Assembly (NCBI RefSeq): GCF_014873495.1
Contig: NZ_JADBGF010000001.1
Coordinates: 8,432,001-8,496,000 of the forward strand
DNA length: 64,000 nucleotides
Reading direction: 5' to 3'
Origin: Streptomyces stelliscabiei
GTDB taxonomy: Bacteria; Actinomycetota; Actinomycetes; Streptomycetales; Streptomycetaceae
In this document: positions 44,471 through 51,860 of the stretch, piece by piece
Numbering within the stretch: the stretch's first letter is position 1
Layout of the letters: each line of letters starts with the position of its first letter
The notes under the pieces: generated by a model
What the model saw: only the letters and a program-made list of their open reading frames with translations
Told to the model about the DNA's origin: nothing
The model's database searches: none
Program-made: the position numbers and the translations under genes

Positions 44471-45331
44471 TCAGTCCCGGTTCTGTACGTGCTGGTAGCC
44501 GAAGCGGCCCTTGATGCAGAGGTTGCCGTGGGTCACCGGGTTGTCGTGCGGCGAGGTGACCTTCACGATCTCATTGTCCTGCACATGGAGGGTGAGGTTG
44601 CAGCCCACTCCGCAGTACGCGCAGACCGTGGTCGTCTCCGTCTGCGCCGACTCGTCCCAGGTGCCCGCCGCCCGCATGTCGAACTCCGACTTGAAGGAGA
44701 GCGCGCCCGTCGGGCACACCTCGACGCAGTTCCCGCAGTACACGCAGGCCGAGTCGGTCAGCGGGGCGTCGTGCTCCACGGCGATCCGCGCGTCGAAGCC
44801 GCGCCCGACGACCGAGATCGCGAACGAGTTCTGCCACTGCTCCCCGCAGGCGTCCACGCACTTGTAACACAGGATGCACTTGTCGTAGTCCCGTACGTAC
44901 AGCTCGTTGTCGACCCTCGGTTCCTCGTTCAGCCGGGCCGCGTCCGGGCCGAAGCGGTCCGGTTTCGCCTCGTACTCCTTGATCCACCCCGCGGCCCTCG
45001 GGGTCGTCGAGAGGTCGACCGACGACGCGAGGAGTTCCAGGACGACCTTGCGGCTGTGCCGGGCGCGCTCGGTGTCCGTCCGCACCCGCATACCGGGCTC
45101 GGCCCTGCGGGAGCAGGCCGGGACGAGGGTCCTGGCCCCCTCGACCTCGACGACACAGACCCGGCAGGCGTTCTTCGGCGTGAGCGTGTCGCCCTCGCAG
45201 AGGGTGGGCACGTCCTTGCCGACGGCCCGGCAGGCGTCCAGGATCGTCGAGCCCTCGGGCGCCCGCACCGGCTCACCGTCGAGGGTGAACTCCAGCAGAC
45301 GACGCGGCACTCCCAGCGGGATCACGGTCAT
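44471..45331 (-). CDS. formate dehydrogenase iron-sulfur module (detached N-terminus of FdhA)
   Basis: A 286-residue protein made of the cluster domains that normally begin a NAD-dependent FdhA. A plant-type [2Fe-2S] ferredoxin domain has Cys at about 45, 56, 59 and 73. Two [4Fe-4S] sets follow (CILCYKC...C at 152-162; CVYCGNCVEVC at 196-206). Next is the Mo-enzyme N-terminal [4Fe-4S] domain (Cys 237, 240, 244 and 272, in TVCAYCGVGCNL and GNLCIKGRFG). The His-Cys3 cluster found in NuoG and long FdhA proteins is missing from LLASSVDLST. It feeds electrons from molybdenum to the NuoF-like flavin subunit. The start ATG at 45331 overlaps the upstream stop as ATGA. Confidence 0.9.
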   Translation of the reverse strand: MTVIPLGVPRRLLEFTLDGEPVRAPEGSTILDACRAVGKDVPTLCEGDTLTPKNACRVCVVEVEGARTLVPACSRRAEPGMRVRTDTERARHSRKVVLELLASSVDLSTTPRAAGWIKEYEAKPDRFGPDAARLNEEPRVDNELYVRDYDKCILCYKCVDACGEQWQNSFAISVVGRGFDARIAVEHDAPLTDSACVYCGNCVEVCPTGALSFKSEFDMRAAGTWDESAQTETTTVCAYCGVGCNLTLHVQDNEIVKVTSPHDNPVTHGNLCIKGRFGYQHVQNRD

Positions 45332-47160
45332 TCGTACGCCCCCAAGCGGTCGATCGCGGATTCCACGGCGTTCCACGCGGTCTGCCCGAGACCGCAGATC
45401 GAGGCGTCCCGCATCGCGCGGCCGACCTCCCTGAGCAGCGCGATGTCACCGGCCGCCGCCGCGCCGGTCCGCTCGGCGATCCGGTGCAGCGCCTCCTCCT
45501 GCCGTACGGTCCCGACCCGGCACGGCACGCACTGCCCGCAGGACTCGTCGCGGAAGAACTCCGCGATCCGCAGCAGCAGCCGGGGCAGCGGCACGGTGTC
45601 GTCGAAGGCCATCACGACCCCCGAGCCGAGCGTGGTGCCCGCCTCCCGCGTCCCCTCGAAGGTGAGCGGGATGTCCAGCTCGTCGGGCCGTACGAAACCA
45701 CCGGCCGCACCGCCGAGGAGCACGGCCCGCAGCCGCTCCCGCACCCCGGCGAGGGCGAGCAGGTCGCCGAGGGTCGCACCGAAGGGCAGCTCGTAGACGC
45801 CGGGCCGGTCCACGCTGCCCGACACGCAGAACAGCTTCGGTCCGGTGGAGCCGCCGGTGCCGATCGCCGCGTACGCCGGGGCGCCCATGGTCAGGACCGG
45901 CAGGACGTTCACCAGGGTCTCGACGTTGTTCTCCACGGTCGGCTTGCCGAACAGGCCCTTCTCCACCGGGAACGGCGGCTTCGAGCGGGGCTCGCCCCGG
46001 TAGCCCTCGATGGAGTTGAACAGGGCCGTCTCCTCGCCGCAGATGTAGGCGCCCGCGCCCCGCCGGATCTCGATGTCGAAGGCATGCCCCTGGCCGAGGA
46101 CGTCGTCGCCGAGCAGGCCGCGGGCGCGGGTCTGGGCGAGGGCGTTCTCCAAACGGCGCAGGGCCCGTGGGTACTCACCGCGCAGATACAGGTAGCCCCG
46201 GTGCGCGCCGGTCGCGTACGCGGCGATCGTCATCGCCTCGACCAGGGAGAACGGGTCGCCCTCCATGAGCACGCGGTCCTTGAAGGTGCCCGGCTCGGAC
46301 TCGTCCGCGTTGCAGACGAGGTAGTGCGGACGGTCGGGCTGCGACGCCGTGGCCTGCCATTTGCGGCCGGTGGGGAAGGCGGCGCCGCCGCGCCCGACCA
46401 GGCCCGAGTCGGTCACCTCGCGGATGACCCCGGCGGGGCCCAGCTCGAAGGCCCGCCGCAGGGCCGTGTAGCCGCCGTGGGCGCGGTAGTCGTCGAGGGA
46501 GGTCGGATCGACGACGCCGACGCGGCTCAACAGGGTCAGCGAAGGGTCCCCGGCCTGGGGCACCGCCATGACGGCCGGCGGCTCCTCGTCCGCCGAGTCG
46601 GGCGCGCTCGCCGCGAGGACGGCCGCCTCCACGGTCGTGGGCGCCGCGACCGCCGTACGCACCGGAACCCCCGCCTTGATCGCGAGCGCCGCCGGGGCCC
46701 GCTCGCACAGCCCCAGACACGGGCTGCGCTGCACGCTCACCCCGCTTCCGGGGCCGAGACGGGCCTCGACCCCGGCGCACAGGTCGGCCGCCCCGGCCGT
46801 CGCGCACGCCAGGTCCGTGCAGACGTGCAGCACGGTGGCCGGGCGCGGCTTGACCGAGAACATCGCGTAGAAGGTGGCCACGCCGTAGGCCTCCGCCGGC
46901 GGCACGGTCAGCCGTCGGCAGAGATGGTCCAGCGCACCCTCACTGATCCAGCCGATCCGGTCGTTGAGGGCGTGCAGCCCCGGTAACAGCAGGTCACGGC
47001 GGTCCCGGGCCTCCCGGCCGCCCCGCGCCCACCGCAGATCCTCGGCCCTCATCGCGTCGCGGGCCGCGCCCTCCCAGGAGGATTCCGGCGGGCCGAGCAA
47101 CGCGTCGACGGCCGCCCTCTCCTCGTCGGTGGGCTTGCTGTCACCGAAGTGCAGGTCCAC
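45328..47160 (-). CDS. NAD-linked diaphorase subunit, NuoE-NuoF fusion
   Basis: A 610-residue protein fusing a NuoE-like thioredoxin-fold domain (about 45-165; [2Fe-2S] Cys at 114, 119, 148 and 152 in VCTDLACA and SPCLGLCER) to NuoF (about 215-610). NuoF elements are GLVGRGGAAFPTGRKW (FMN/NADH), NADESEPGTFKDR, GAGAYICGEETALFNSIEG and the [4Fe-4S] set ESCGQCVPCRVGT with a later Cys. It transfers electrons from the formate dehydrogenase clusters to NAD+. The start is a GTG at 47160, six bases after the catalytic-subunit stop. The fusion is also known in soluble formate dehydrogenases and hydrogenases of other bacteria. Confidence 0.93.
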   Translation of the reverse strand: MDLHFGDSKPTDEERAAVDALLGPPESSWEGAARDAMRAEDLRWARGGREARDRRDLLLPGLHALNDRIGWISEGALDHLCRRLTVPPAEAYGVATFYAMFSVKPRPATVLHVCTDLACATAGAADLCAGVEARLGPGSGVSVQRSPCLGLCERAPAALAIKAGVPVRTAVAAPTTVEAAVLAASAPDSADEEPPAVMAVPQAGDPSLTLLSRVGVVDPTSLDDYRAHGGYTALRRAFELGPAGVIREVTDSGLVGRGGAAFPTGRKWQATASQPDRPHYLVCNADESEPGTFKDRVLMEGDPFSLVEAMTIAAYATGAHRGYLYLRGEYPRALRRLENALAQTRARGLLGDDVLGQGHAFDIEIRRGAGAYICGEETALFNSIEGYRGEPRSKPPFPVEKGLFGKPTVENNVETLVNVLPVLTMGAPAYAAIGTGGSTGPKLFCVSGSVDRPGVYELPFGATLGDLLALAGVRERLRAVLLGGAAGGFVRPDELDIPLTFEGTREAGTTLGSGVVMAFDDTVPLPRLLLRIAEFFRDESCGQCVPCRVGTVRQEEALHRIAERTGAAAAGDIALLREVGRAMRDASICGLGQTAWNAVESAIDRLGAYE

Positions 47161-47166
47161 TTGACA

Positions 47167-49092
47167 TCACCTCACGATGGTCGCGACGGGCAGCTTCTCG
47201 ATCCGGATCGCCGACGCCTTGAACTCCGCCGTGCCCGCGATCGGGCAATTGGCCTCGATCGTCAGCTGGTTGGTGTCCACCTCGTCGGGAAAGTGCATGG
47301 TCATGAAGGCCAGGCCGGGCCGCAGGGCGAGGTCGATCCACACGGGCGCCACCACCGATCCGCGCCGCGAGGACACCTGCACCTCCTCGCCCACCGCGAC
47401 CCCGTAGCGCTCCGCGTCCTCCGGACACAGCTCGATGTACTCCCCGCGCCGCAGCGGCGAGGCGTAACCGCCGCTCTGCACTCCGGTGTTGTACGAGTCG
47501 AGCCGCCGCCCGGTGGTGAGCCGGATCGGGAACCGCTCGTCGGTCAGGTCCACCGGCGGATCGTGCTGGACGATCCCGAAGGGCGCGAGCCGGCCCCTGT
47601 TCGCCGGGTCGGGGTCCCACAACCGCCCGTGCAGATAGCTCGGTTCGAGCCGGTCCGGGTCCGGGCAGGGCCACTGGATGCCCTGCTCCCGCGCGAGGCG
47701 CTCGTACGTCATCCCGTAGTGGTCCGGCGACACCGAGCGCAGCTCGTTCCAGACGGCCTCGGCGTCGGCGTACTTCCACTCGTGCCCGAGCCGCGAGGCC
47801 AGGTCGCAGATGATGTCGATGTCCTCGCGGGCCTCCCCGGGCGGGGTGACGGCACGGCGTACCCGCTGCACCCGGCGTTCGCTGTTGGTGGTCGTGCCGT
47901 CCGTCTCCGCCCACCCGGCGGTCGCGGGCAGGACGACGTCCGCCAGCTGGGCCGTCCTGGTCAGGAAGAGGTCCTGGACGACGAGGAAGTCCAGCTCCCC
48001 CAGCCGTCGTACGGCCTGCTCGCTGTCGGCCTCGGACTGCGCCGGGTTCTCCCCGATGCAGTACACGGCCTTCAGCGAGCCCTCCTCCATGGCCTCGAAC
48101 ATCTCCGTCAGGTTCAGCCCGTAGTGCGGCTGGATGACGGTGTCCCACGCGGACTCGAACTTCAGCCGGGACTCGGGGTCGAGGATGTCCTGGAAGCCGG
48201 GCAGCCGGTTGGGGATGGCGCCCATGTCGCCACCGCCCTGCACGTTGTTCTGGCCGCGCAGGGGCTGCAGGCCCGAGGCGTAGCGGCCCACGTGGCCGGT
48301 GAGCAGCGAGAGGTTGATCAGCGCGCGGACGTTGTCCGTGCCGTTGTGGTGCTCGGTGATGCCGAGCGTCCAGCACAGCTGGGCCCGTTCGGCCCGGGCG
48401 TACGCGTGCGCCAACTCCCTGACGGCGGCGGCCGGTACGCCCGTCACCTTCTCGGCCAGCGACAGCGTCCACGGTTCGACGAGCGCCCGGTACTCCTCGA
48501 AGCCGGTGGTCGCCCGCGCGATGAACGCCTCGTTGGCGAGGCCCGCGTGGATGATCTCCCGGCCGATCGCGTGGGCCATCGGGATGTCGGTGCCGACGTT
48601 CAGCCCCATCCAGCTCTCCGCCCACTCGGCGGTGGAGGTCCGCCTCGGGTCGACGGCGTACATCCGGGCGCCGTTGTGGATGCCCTTGAGGACGTGCTGG
48701 AAGAAGATCGGGTGCGCGAAACGGGCGTTGGAGCCCCACATCACGATGACGTCGGTGTGCTCGATCTCCTCGTACGAGGAGGTGCCGCCGCCCGAGCCGA
48801 AGGCGGCCGAGAGGCCGGCCACGCTCGGCGCGTGGCAGGTGCGGTTGCAGGAGTCGACGTTGTTGGTGCCCATGACCACGCGGGCGAACTTCTGGGCCAC
48901 GTAGTTCATCTCGTTCGTGGCGCGGGCGCAGGAGAACAGGCCGAACGCGTCGCGGTTGCGGGCGAGGCCCCGTGCGGCGCGGTCCAGCGCCTCCTCCCAA
49001 CTCGCCCGCCTGAAGGGCTCGTCGCGGGAGTCGCGGACGAGGGGATGGGTGAGCCGGGTGTAGGTCTTCGGGGTCCGGTCGCGTTTCCTCAT
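47167..49092 (-). CDS. formate dehydrogenase catalytic subunit (bis-MGD), N-terminal cluster domain absent
   Basis: A 641-residue molybdopterin oxidoreductase. It starts directly in the second FdhA domain (PLVRDSRDEPFRRASWEEAL). The active-site stretch is NVDSCNRTCHAPS, with the Mo-ligating Cys about residue 86 followed by His 87; the position is Cys, not Sec. MGD-binding parts include GSNARFAHP, YAVDPRRTSTAEWA, CIGENPAQSEAD and a C-terminal molydopterin_binding domain beginning LTTGRRLDSYNTG. The [4Fe-4S] domain that should precede it is encoded at 44471-45331. It oxidises formate to CO2. The start ATG at 49092 lies 10 bases after the upstream stop, so it is cotranscribed. Confidence 0.93.
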   Translation of the reverse strand: MRKRDRTPKTYTRLTHPLVRDSRDEPFRRASWEEALDRAARGLARNRDAFGLFSCARATNEMNYVAQKFARVVMGTNNVDSCNRTCHAPSVAGLSAAFGSGGGTSSYEEIEHTDVIVMWGSNARFAHPIFFQHVLKGIHNGARMYAVDPRRTSTAEWAESWMGLNVGTDIPMAHAIGREIIHAGLANEAFIARATTGFEEYRALVEPWTLSLAEKVTGVPAAAVRELAHAYARAERAQLCWTLGITEHHNGTDNVRALINLSLLTGHVGRYASGLQPLRGQNNVQGGGDMGAIPNRLPGFQDILDPESRLKFESAWDTVIQPHYGLNLTEMFEAMEEGSLKAVYCIGENPAQSEADSEQAVRRLGELDFLVVQDLFLTRTAQLADVVLPATAGWAETDGTTTNSERRVQRVRRAVTPPGEAREDIDIICDLASRLGHEWKYADAEAVWNELRSVSPDHYGMTYERLAREQGIQWPCPDPDRLEPSYLHGRLWDPDPANRGRLAPFGIVQHDPPVDLTDERFPIRLTTGRRLDSYNTGVQSGGYASPLRRGEYIELCPEDAERYGVAVGEEVQVSSRRGSVVAPVWIDLALRPGLAFMTMHFPDEVDTNQLTIEANCPIAGTAEFKASAIRIEKLPVATIVR

Positions 49093-49102
49093 ACGACGCT
49101 CC

Positions 49103-50074
49103 TCATGCCGCGCTCCTCAGCGCGAGCAGATCCGAGATGGCGTGGACGGTGCGCAGGGTGGGCACCTCGACACCCGTGATGTCCGCAAGCTCGACGACGG
49201 CGGCCAGCAGGACGTCGAGTTCCAGCGGTCTGCCGCGCTCCAGGTCCTGGAGCGTGGAGGTGCGGTGGTCGCCGACGCGTTCGGCGCCCGCCATCCGCCG
49301 TTCGATGGAGACACCGACCTCGCAGCCCAGCGCCCGGGCGACGGCCAGGGTCTCGGCCATCATCGTCTCGATGACCTGGCGAGTGCCGCCGTGCAGACAC
49401 ATCTGCCGCATGGTCGCCCTGGCCAGGGCACTGATCGGGTTGAACGAGATGTTGCCGAGCAGCTTGATCCAGATGTCGCCCCGCAGATCGGGCTCCACCG
49501 GACACTTCAGGCCACCGGCGACCATGGCCTCACTGAACGCCCGGCAGCGCGGCGAGACCGTACGGTCCGGCTCGCCGACGGAGAAGCGGGTGCCTTCCAG
49601 GTGCCGTACGACACCGGGCCCTTCGAGCTCGGTCGCCGCGTAGACGACACAGCCGACGGCCCGTTCGGGCGCGAGCACCGCGCTGACCGCGCCGCCCGGG
49701 TCGACGCTCTCGACACGGCGGCCGTCGTGCGGGCCGCCGTGCCGGTGGAAGTACCACCAGGGGATGCCGTTCTGGGCGGCGATCACCGCCGTGGTGCTGT
49801 GGAGCAGGGGCTCGATCAGCGGCCCGCACGCCGCGTACGAGTGGGCCTTCAGGCCCAGGAAGACGAAGTCGACCGGGCCGATCTCGGCCGGGTCGTCGGT
49901 GGCGTGGGCGCGGGCGGTGAAGTCCCCGCGCGAGCTGAGCACCCGCACCCCGTCCCGCCTCATGGCCGCGAGATGCGGTCCACGGGCGACGAGGTGCGTG
50001 TCCGCGCCGGCGCGGTGGAGCGCGGCGCCGACGTAGGCGCCGATCGCACCGGCGCCGAGAACTGCGACTTTCAT
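49103..50074 (-). CDS. ketopantoate reductase-like (ApbA/PanE family) oxidoreductase
   Basis: A 323-residue NADPH-dependent 2-ketoacid reductase fold. The N-terminal Rossmann motif is VAVLGAGAIGAYVGAAL (residues 3-19). LKAHSY holds the substrate-region Lys, and the C-terminal helical domain begins near DIWIKLLGNISFNPISAL. This matches ApbA/PanE, which reduces ketopantoate, but such paralogues often act on other 2-ketoacids. It is the first gene of the formate dehydrogenase operon, 10 bases before the catalytic subunit, so a role with glyoxylate, tartronate or oxalate-related acids is suggested. The start is the ATG at 50074; a weak GAGGGAGC is about eight bases upstream. Confidence 0.85.
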   Translation of the reverse strand: MKVAVLGAGAIGAYVGAALHRAGADTHLVARGPHLAAMRRDGVRVLSSRGDFTARAHATDDPAEIGPVDFVFLGLKAHSYAACGPLIEPLLHSTTAVIAAQNGIPWWYFHRHGGPHDGRRVESVDPGGAVSAVLAPERAVGCVVYAATELEGPGVVRHLEGTRFSVGEPDRTVSPRCRAFSEAMVAGGLKCPVEPDLRGDIWIKLLGNISFNPISALARATMRQMCLHGGTRQVIETMMAETLAVARALGCEVGVSIERRMAGAERVGDHRTSTLQDLERGRPLELDVLLAAVVELADITGVEVPTLRTVHAISDLLALRSAA

Positions 50075-50143
50075 GGTGAGGGAGCTCCGTTCGGTCGAGG
50101 GATACCGCGGAGATGGCACGCTGCCGAAATCTGTCGACGAAAT

Positions 50144-50157
50144 ATTGTCTACAGTAT
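50144..50157. promoter_or_regulatory. candidate GntR/FadR-type operator in divergent formate promoter
   Basis: ATTGTCTACAGTAT lies 70 bases upstream of the ketopantoate-reductase-like start and 211 bases upstream of the MFS start. Its core TTGTCTACAG is near-palindromic, like FCD-type GntR sites. Both halves (ATTGTCT and CTACAGT) recur on the other strand before the gntR gene at 56704. Regulator assignment is inference. Confidence 0.45.
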
Positions 50158-50367
50158 GGAAGTTGGAGCGGCAAGGGTTCAGGCGACGGCCGGGCAAGGC
50201 ATTGCCCGGACACGACGGTGGCCGGCCCTCCGACGCGGCGGTGCCCGGTGCCCGGGAATGTGGGTGGCCGAGGAACGACCGTTCGGCGCGCGGTGCATAC
50301 CGCTCACCGCATACGGTCGACGCGCCGCCTTTCCAACTCCCCTCGGCACTCCCTACCGTCCGGGATC

Positions 50368-51702
50368 ATGAGTCCCCCCGTCGCACCCCCGGGCTGGAGC
50401 CGCTGGCTCGTCCCCCCGGCCGCGCTCTCCGTTCATCTCTCCATCGGGCAGGCCTACGCCTGGAGCGTCTTCAAGCCGCCGCTCGAATCCGCGCTCGGCC
50501 TCAGCGGCACCCAGAGCGCACTGCCCTTCCAGCTCGGCATCGTCATGCTGGGCCTGTCCGCCGCGTTCGGCGGCACCCTCGTCGAGCGCAACGGGCCGCG
50601 CTGGGCGATGACCGTGGCGCTGCTCTGCTTCTCCTCCGGCTTCCTGATCGCCTCGCTCGGCGCCGCCACCGAGCAGTACTGGCTGATCGTCTTCGGCTAC
50701 GGCTTCGTCGGCGGGATAGGCCTCGGCATCGGCTACATCTCGCCCGTCTCCACCTTGATCAAGTGGTTCCCGGACCGGCCCGGCATGGCCACCGGCATCG
50801 CGATCATGGGCTTCGGCGGTGGCGCGCTCATCGCCTCGCCGTGGTCCGCCCAGATGCTGGAGTCCTTCGGCTCCGACTCCTCCGGCATCGCCGTCGCCTT
50901 CCTGGTCCACGGACTGACGTACGCCGTGTTCATGCTGCTCGGGGTGCTGCTGGTACGGGTGCCGCGCACCGAGAAGCCGGTCGACACGGGACCGGGCGTC
51001 CTGGCCGGTCCGCAGGTCTCGGCCCGCAACGCCATCCGCACCCCGCAGTTCTGGTGCCTGTGGGTCATCCTCTGCATGAACGTCTCCGCGGGCATCGGCA
51101 TCCTGGAGAAGGCCGCCCCGATGATCACGGACTTCTTCGCCGACTCCTCCACCCCGGTCACCGTCACCGCGGCCGCCGGCTTCGTCGCGCTGCTCTCCGC
51201 GGCCAACATGACCGGCCGGATCGTCTGGTCCTCGACGTCCGACCTGATCGGACGCAAGAACATCTACCGCGTCTACCTGGGCGTCGGCGCGCTGATGTAC
51301 CTGCTGATCGCCCAGTTCGGCGACTCATCCAAGCCGCTGTTCATCATCTGCGCCCTGGTCATCCTGTCCTTCTACGGCGGCGGCTTCGCCACGATCCCCG
51401 CCTACCTGAAGGACCTCTTCGGCACGTACCAGGTCGGCGCCATCCACGGTCGGCTGCTCACCGCCTGGTCCACGGCCGGTGTCCTCGGACCGCTGATCGT
51501 CAACTGGATCGCGGACCGGCAGGAGGAGGCGGGCAAGTCCGGCCCCGACCTGTACGGCACGTCCTTCTTCATCATGATCGGCCTGCTCGTGATCGGCTTC
51601 GTCGCGAACGAACTGGTCCGGCCCGTCGACCCTCGCTTCCACGTCCCCGCCCCGAGGGAGGCCACCGATGTCGTCCAGCGACAGCAGTCCGAATCCGCCT
51701 GA
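50368..51702 (+). CDS. OFA-family MFS transporter (oxalate/formate antiporter type)
   Basis: A 444-residue 12-helix major facilitator. The opening PPAALSVHLSIGQAYAWSVFKPPLESALGLS is typical of the OFA family (OxlT-like). GISLGIGYIS-like FVGGIGLGIGYISPVSTLIKWFPDRPGMATG and the conserved GGGFATIPAYLKDLFGTYQVGAIHGR are also family hallmarks. Relatives exchange oxalate for formate or import monocarboxylates. The start is the ATG at 50368; the ribosome site is weak (GGGATC). Divergent from the formate dehydrogenase operon, which fits import of formate, or of oxalate with formate as product. A small membrane-protein gene overlaps its end. Confidence 0.92.
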   Translation: MSPPVAPPGWSRWLVPPAALSVHLSIGQAYAWSVFKPPLESALGLSGTQSALPFQLGIVMLGLSAAFGGTLVERNGPRWAMTVALLCFSSGFLIASLGAATEQYWLIVFGYGFVGGIGLGIGYISPVSTLIKWFPDRPGMATGIAIMGFGGGALIASPWSAQMLESFGSDSSGIAVAFLVHGLTYAVFMLLGVLLVRVPRTEKPVDTGPGVLAGPQVSARNAIRTPQFWCLWVILCMNVSAGIGILEKAAPMITDFFADSSTPVTVTAAAGFVALLSAANMTGRIVWSSTSDLIGRKNIYRVYLGVGALMYLLIAQFGDSSKPLFIICALVILSFYGGGFATIPAYLKDLFGTYQVGAIHGRLLTAWSTAGVLGPLIVNWIADRQEEAGKSGPDLYGTSFFIMIGLLVIGFVANELVRPVDPRFHVPAPREATDVVQRQQSESA

Positions 51703-51805
51703 CCGGCGCCCCCTGATCGTCTTCGCGTGGATCTGGGTGGGCGTACCGCTCGCCTACGGACTGTACGAACTCGTACGGAAGGCCACGCAACTGTTCACCG
51801 GGTGA
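51668..51805 (+). CDS. MFS transporter small subunit (45-residue membrane peptide)
   Basis: A 45-residue frame starting inside the end of the OFA transporter gene (35-base overlap, shifted frame). It has a hydrophilic start MSSSDSSPNPPDRRP, then one membrane helix LIVFAWIWVGVPLAYGLYEL, and a short tail. Small proteins of this form following OFA transporters are recognised in databases as an accessory small subunit; I rely on family knowledge for that. The ATG at 51668 has GGGAGGCC 8 bases upstream (GAGGG in the transporter end). It is probably translationally coupled to the transporter. Too short for usual ORF prediction. Confidence 0.8.
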   Translation: MSSSDSSPNPPDRRPLIVFAWIWVGVPLAYGLYELVRKATQLFTG

Positions 51806-51825
51806 GCGCCGCGGCCGTGCCGATG

Positions 51826-51855
51826 CCGATACCGAGGCCCCGGCATCGGTATCGG
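51826..51855. terminator. bidirectional hairpin terminator
   Basis: CCGATACCGA (51826-51835) pairs with TCGGTATCGG (51846-51855), and GGCC...GGC extends the stem inward. It lies between the convergent transporter operon and the membrane-protein gene. Confidence 0.65.
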
Positions 51856-51860
51856 CACAC

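Noticed and set aside
47250..48900. Selenocysteine in the formate dehydrogenase active site
   Set aside because: The Mo-ligand position is a Cys codon in CNRTCHAPS; there is no in-frame TGA.
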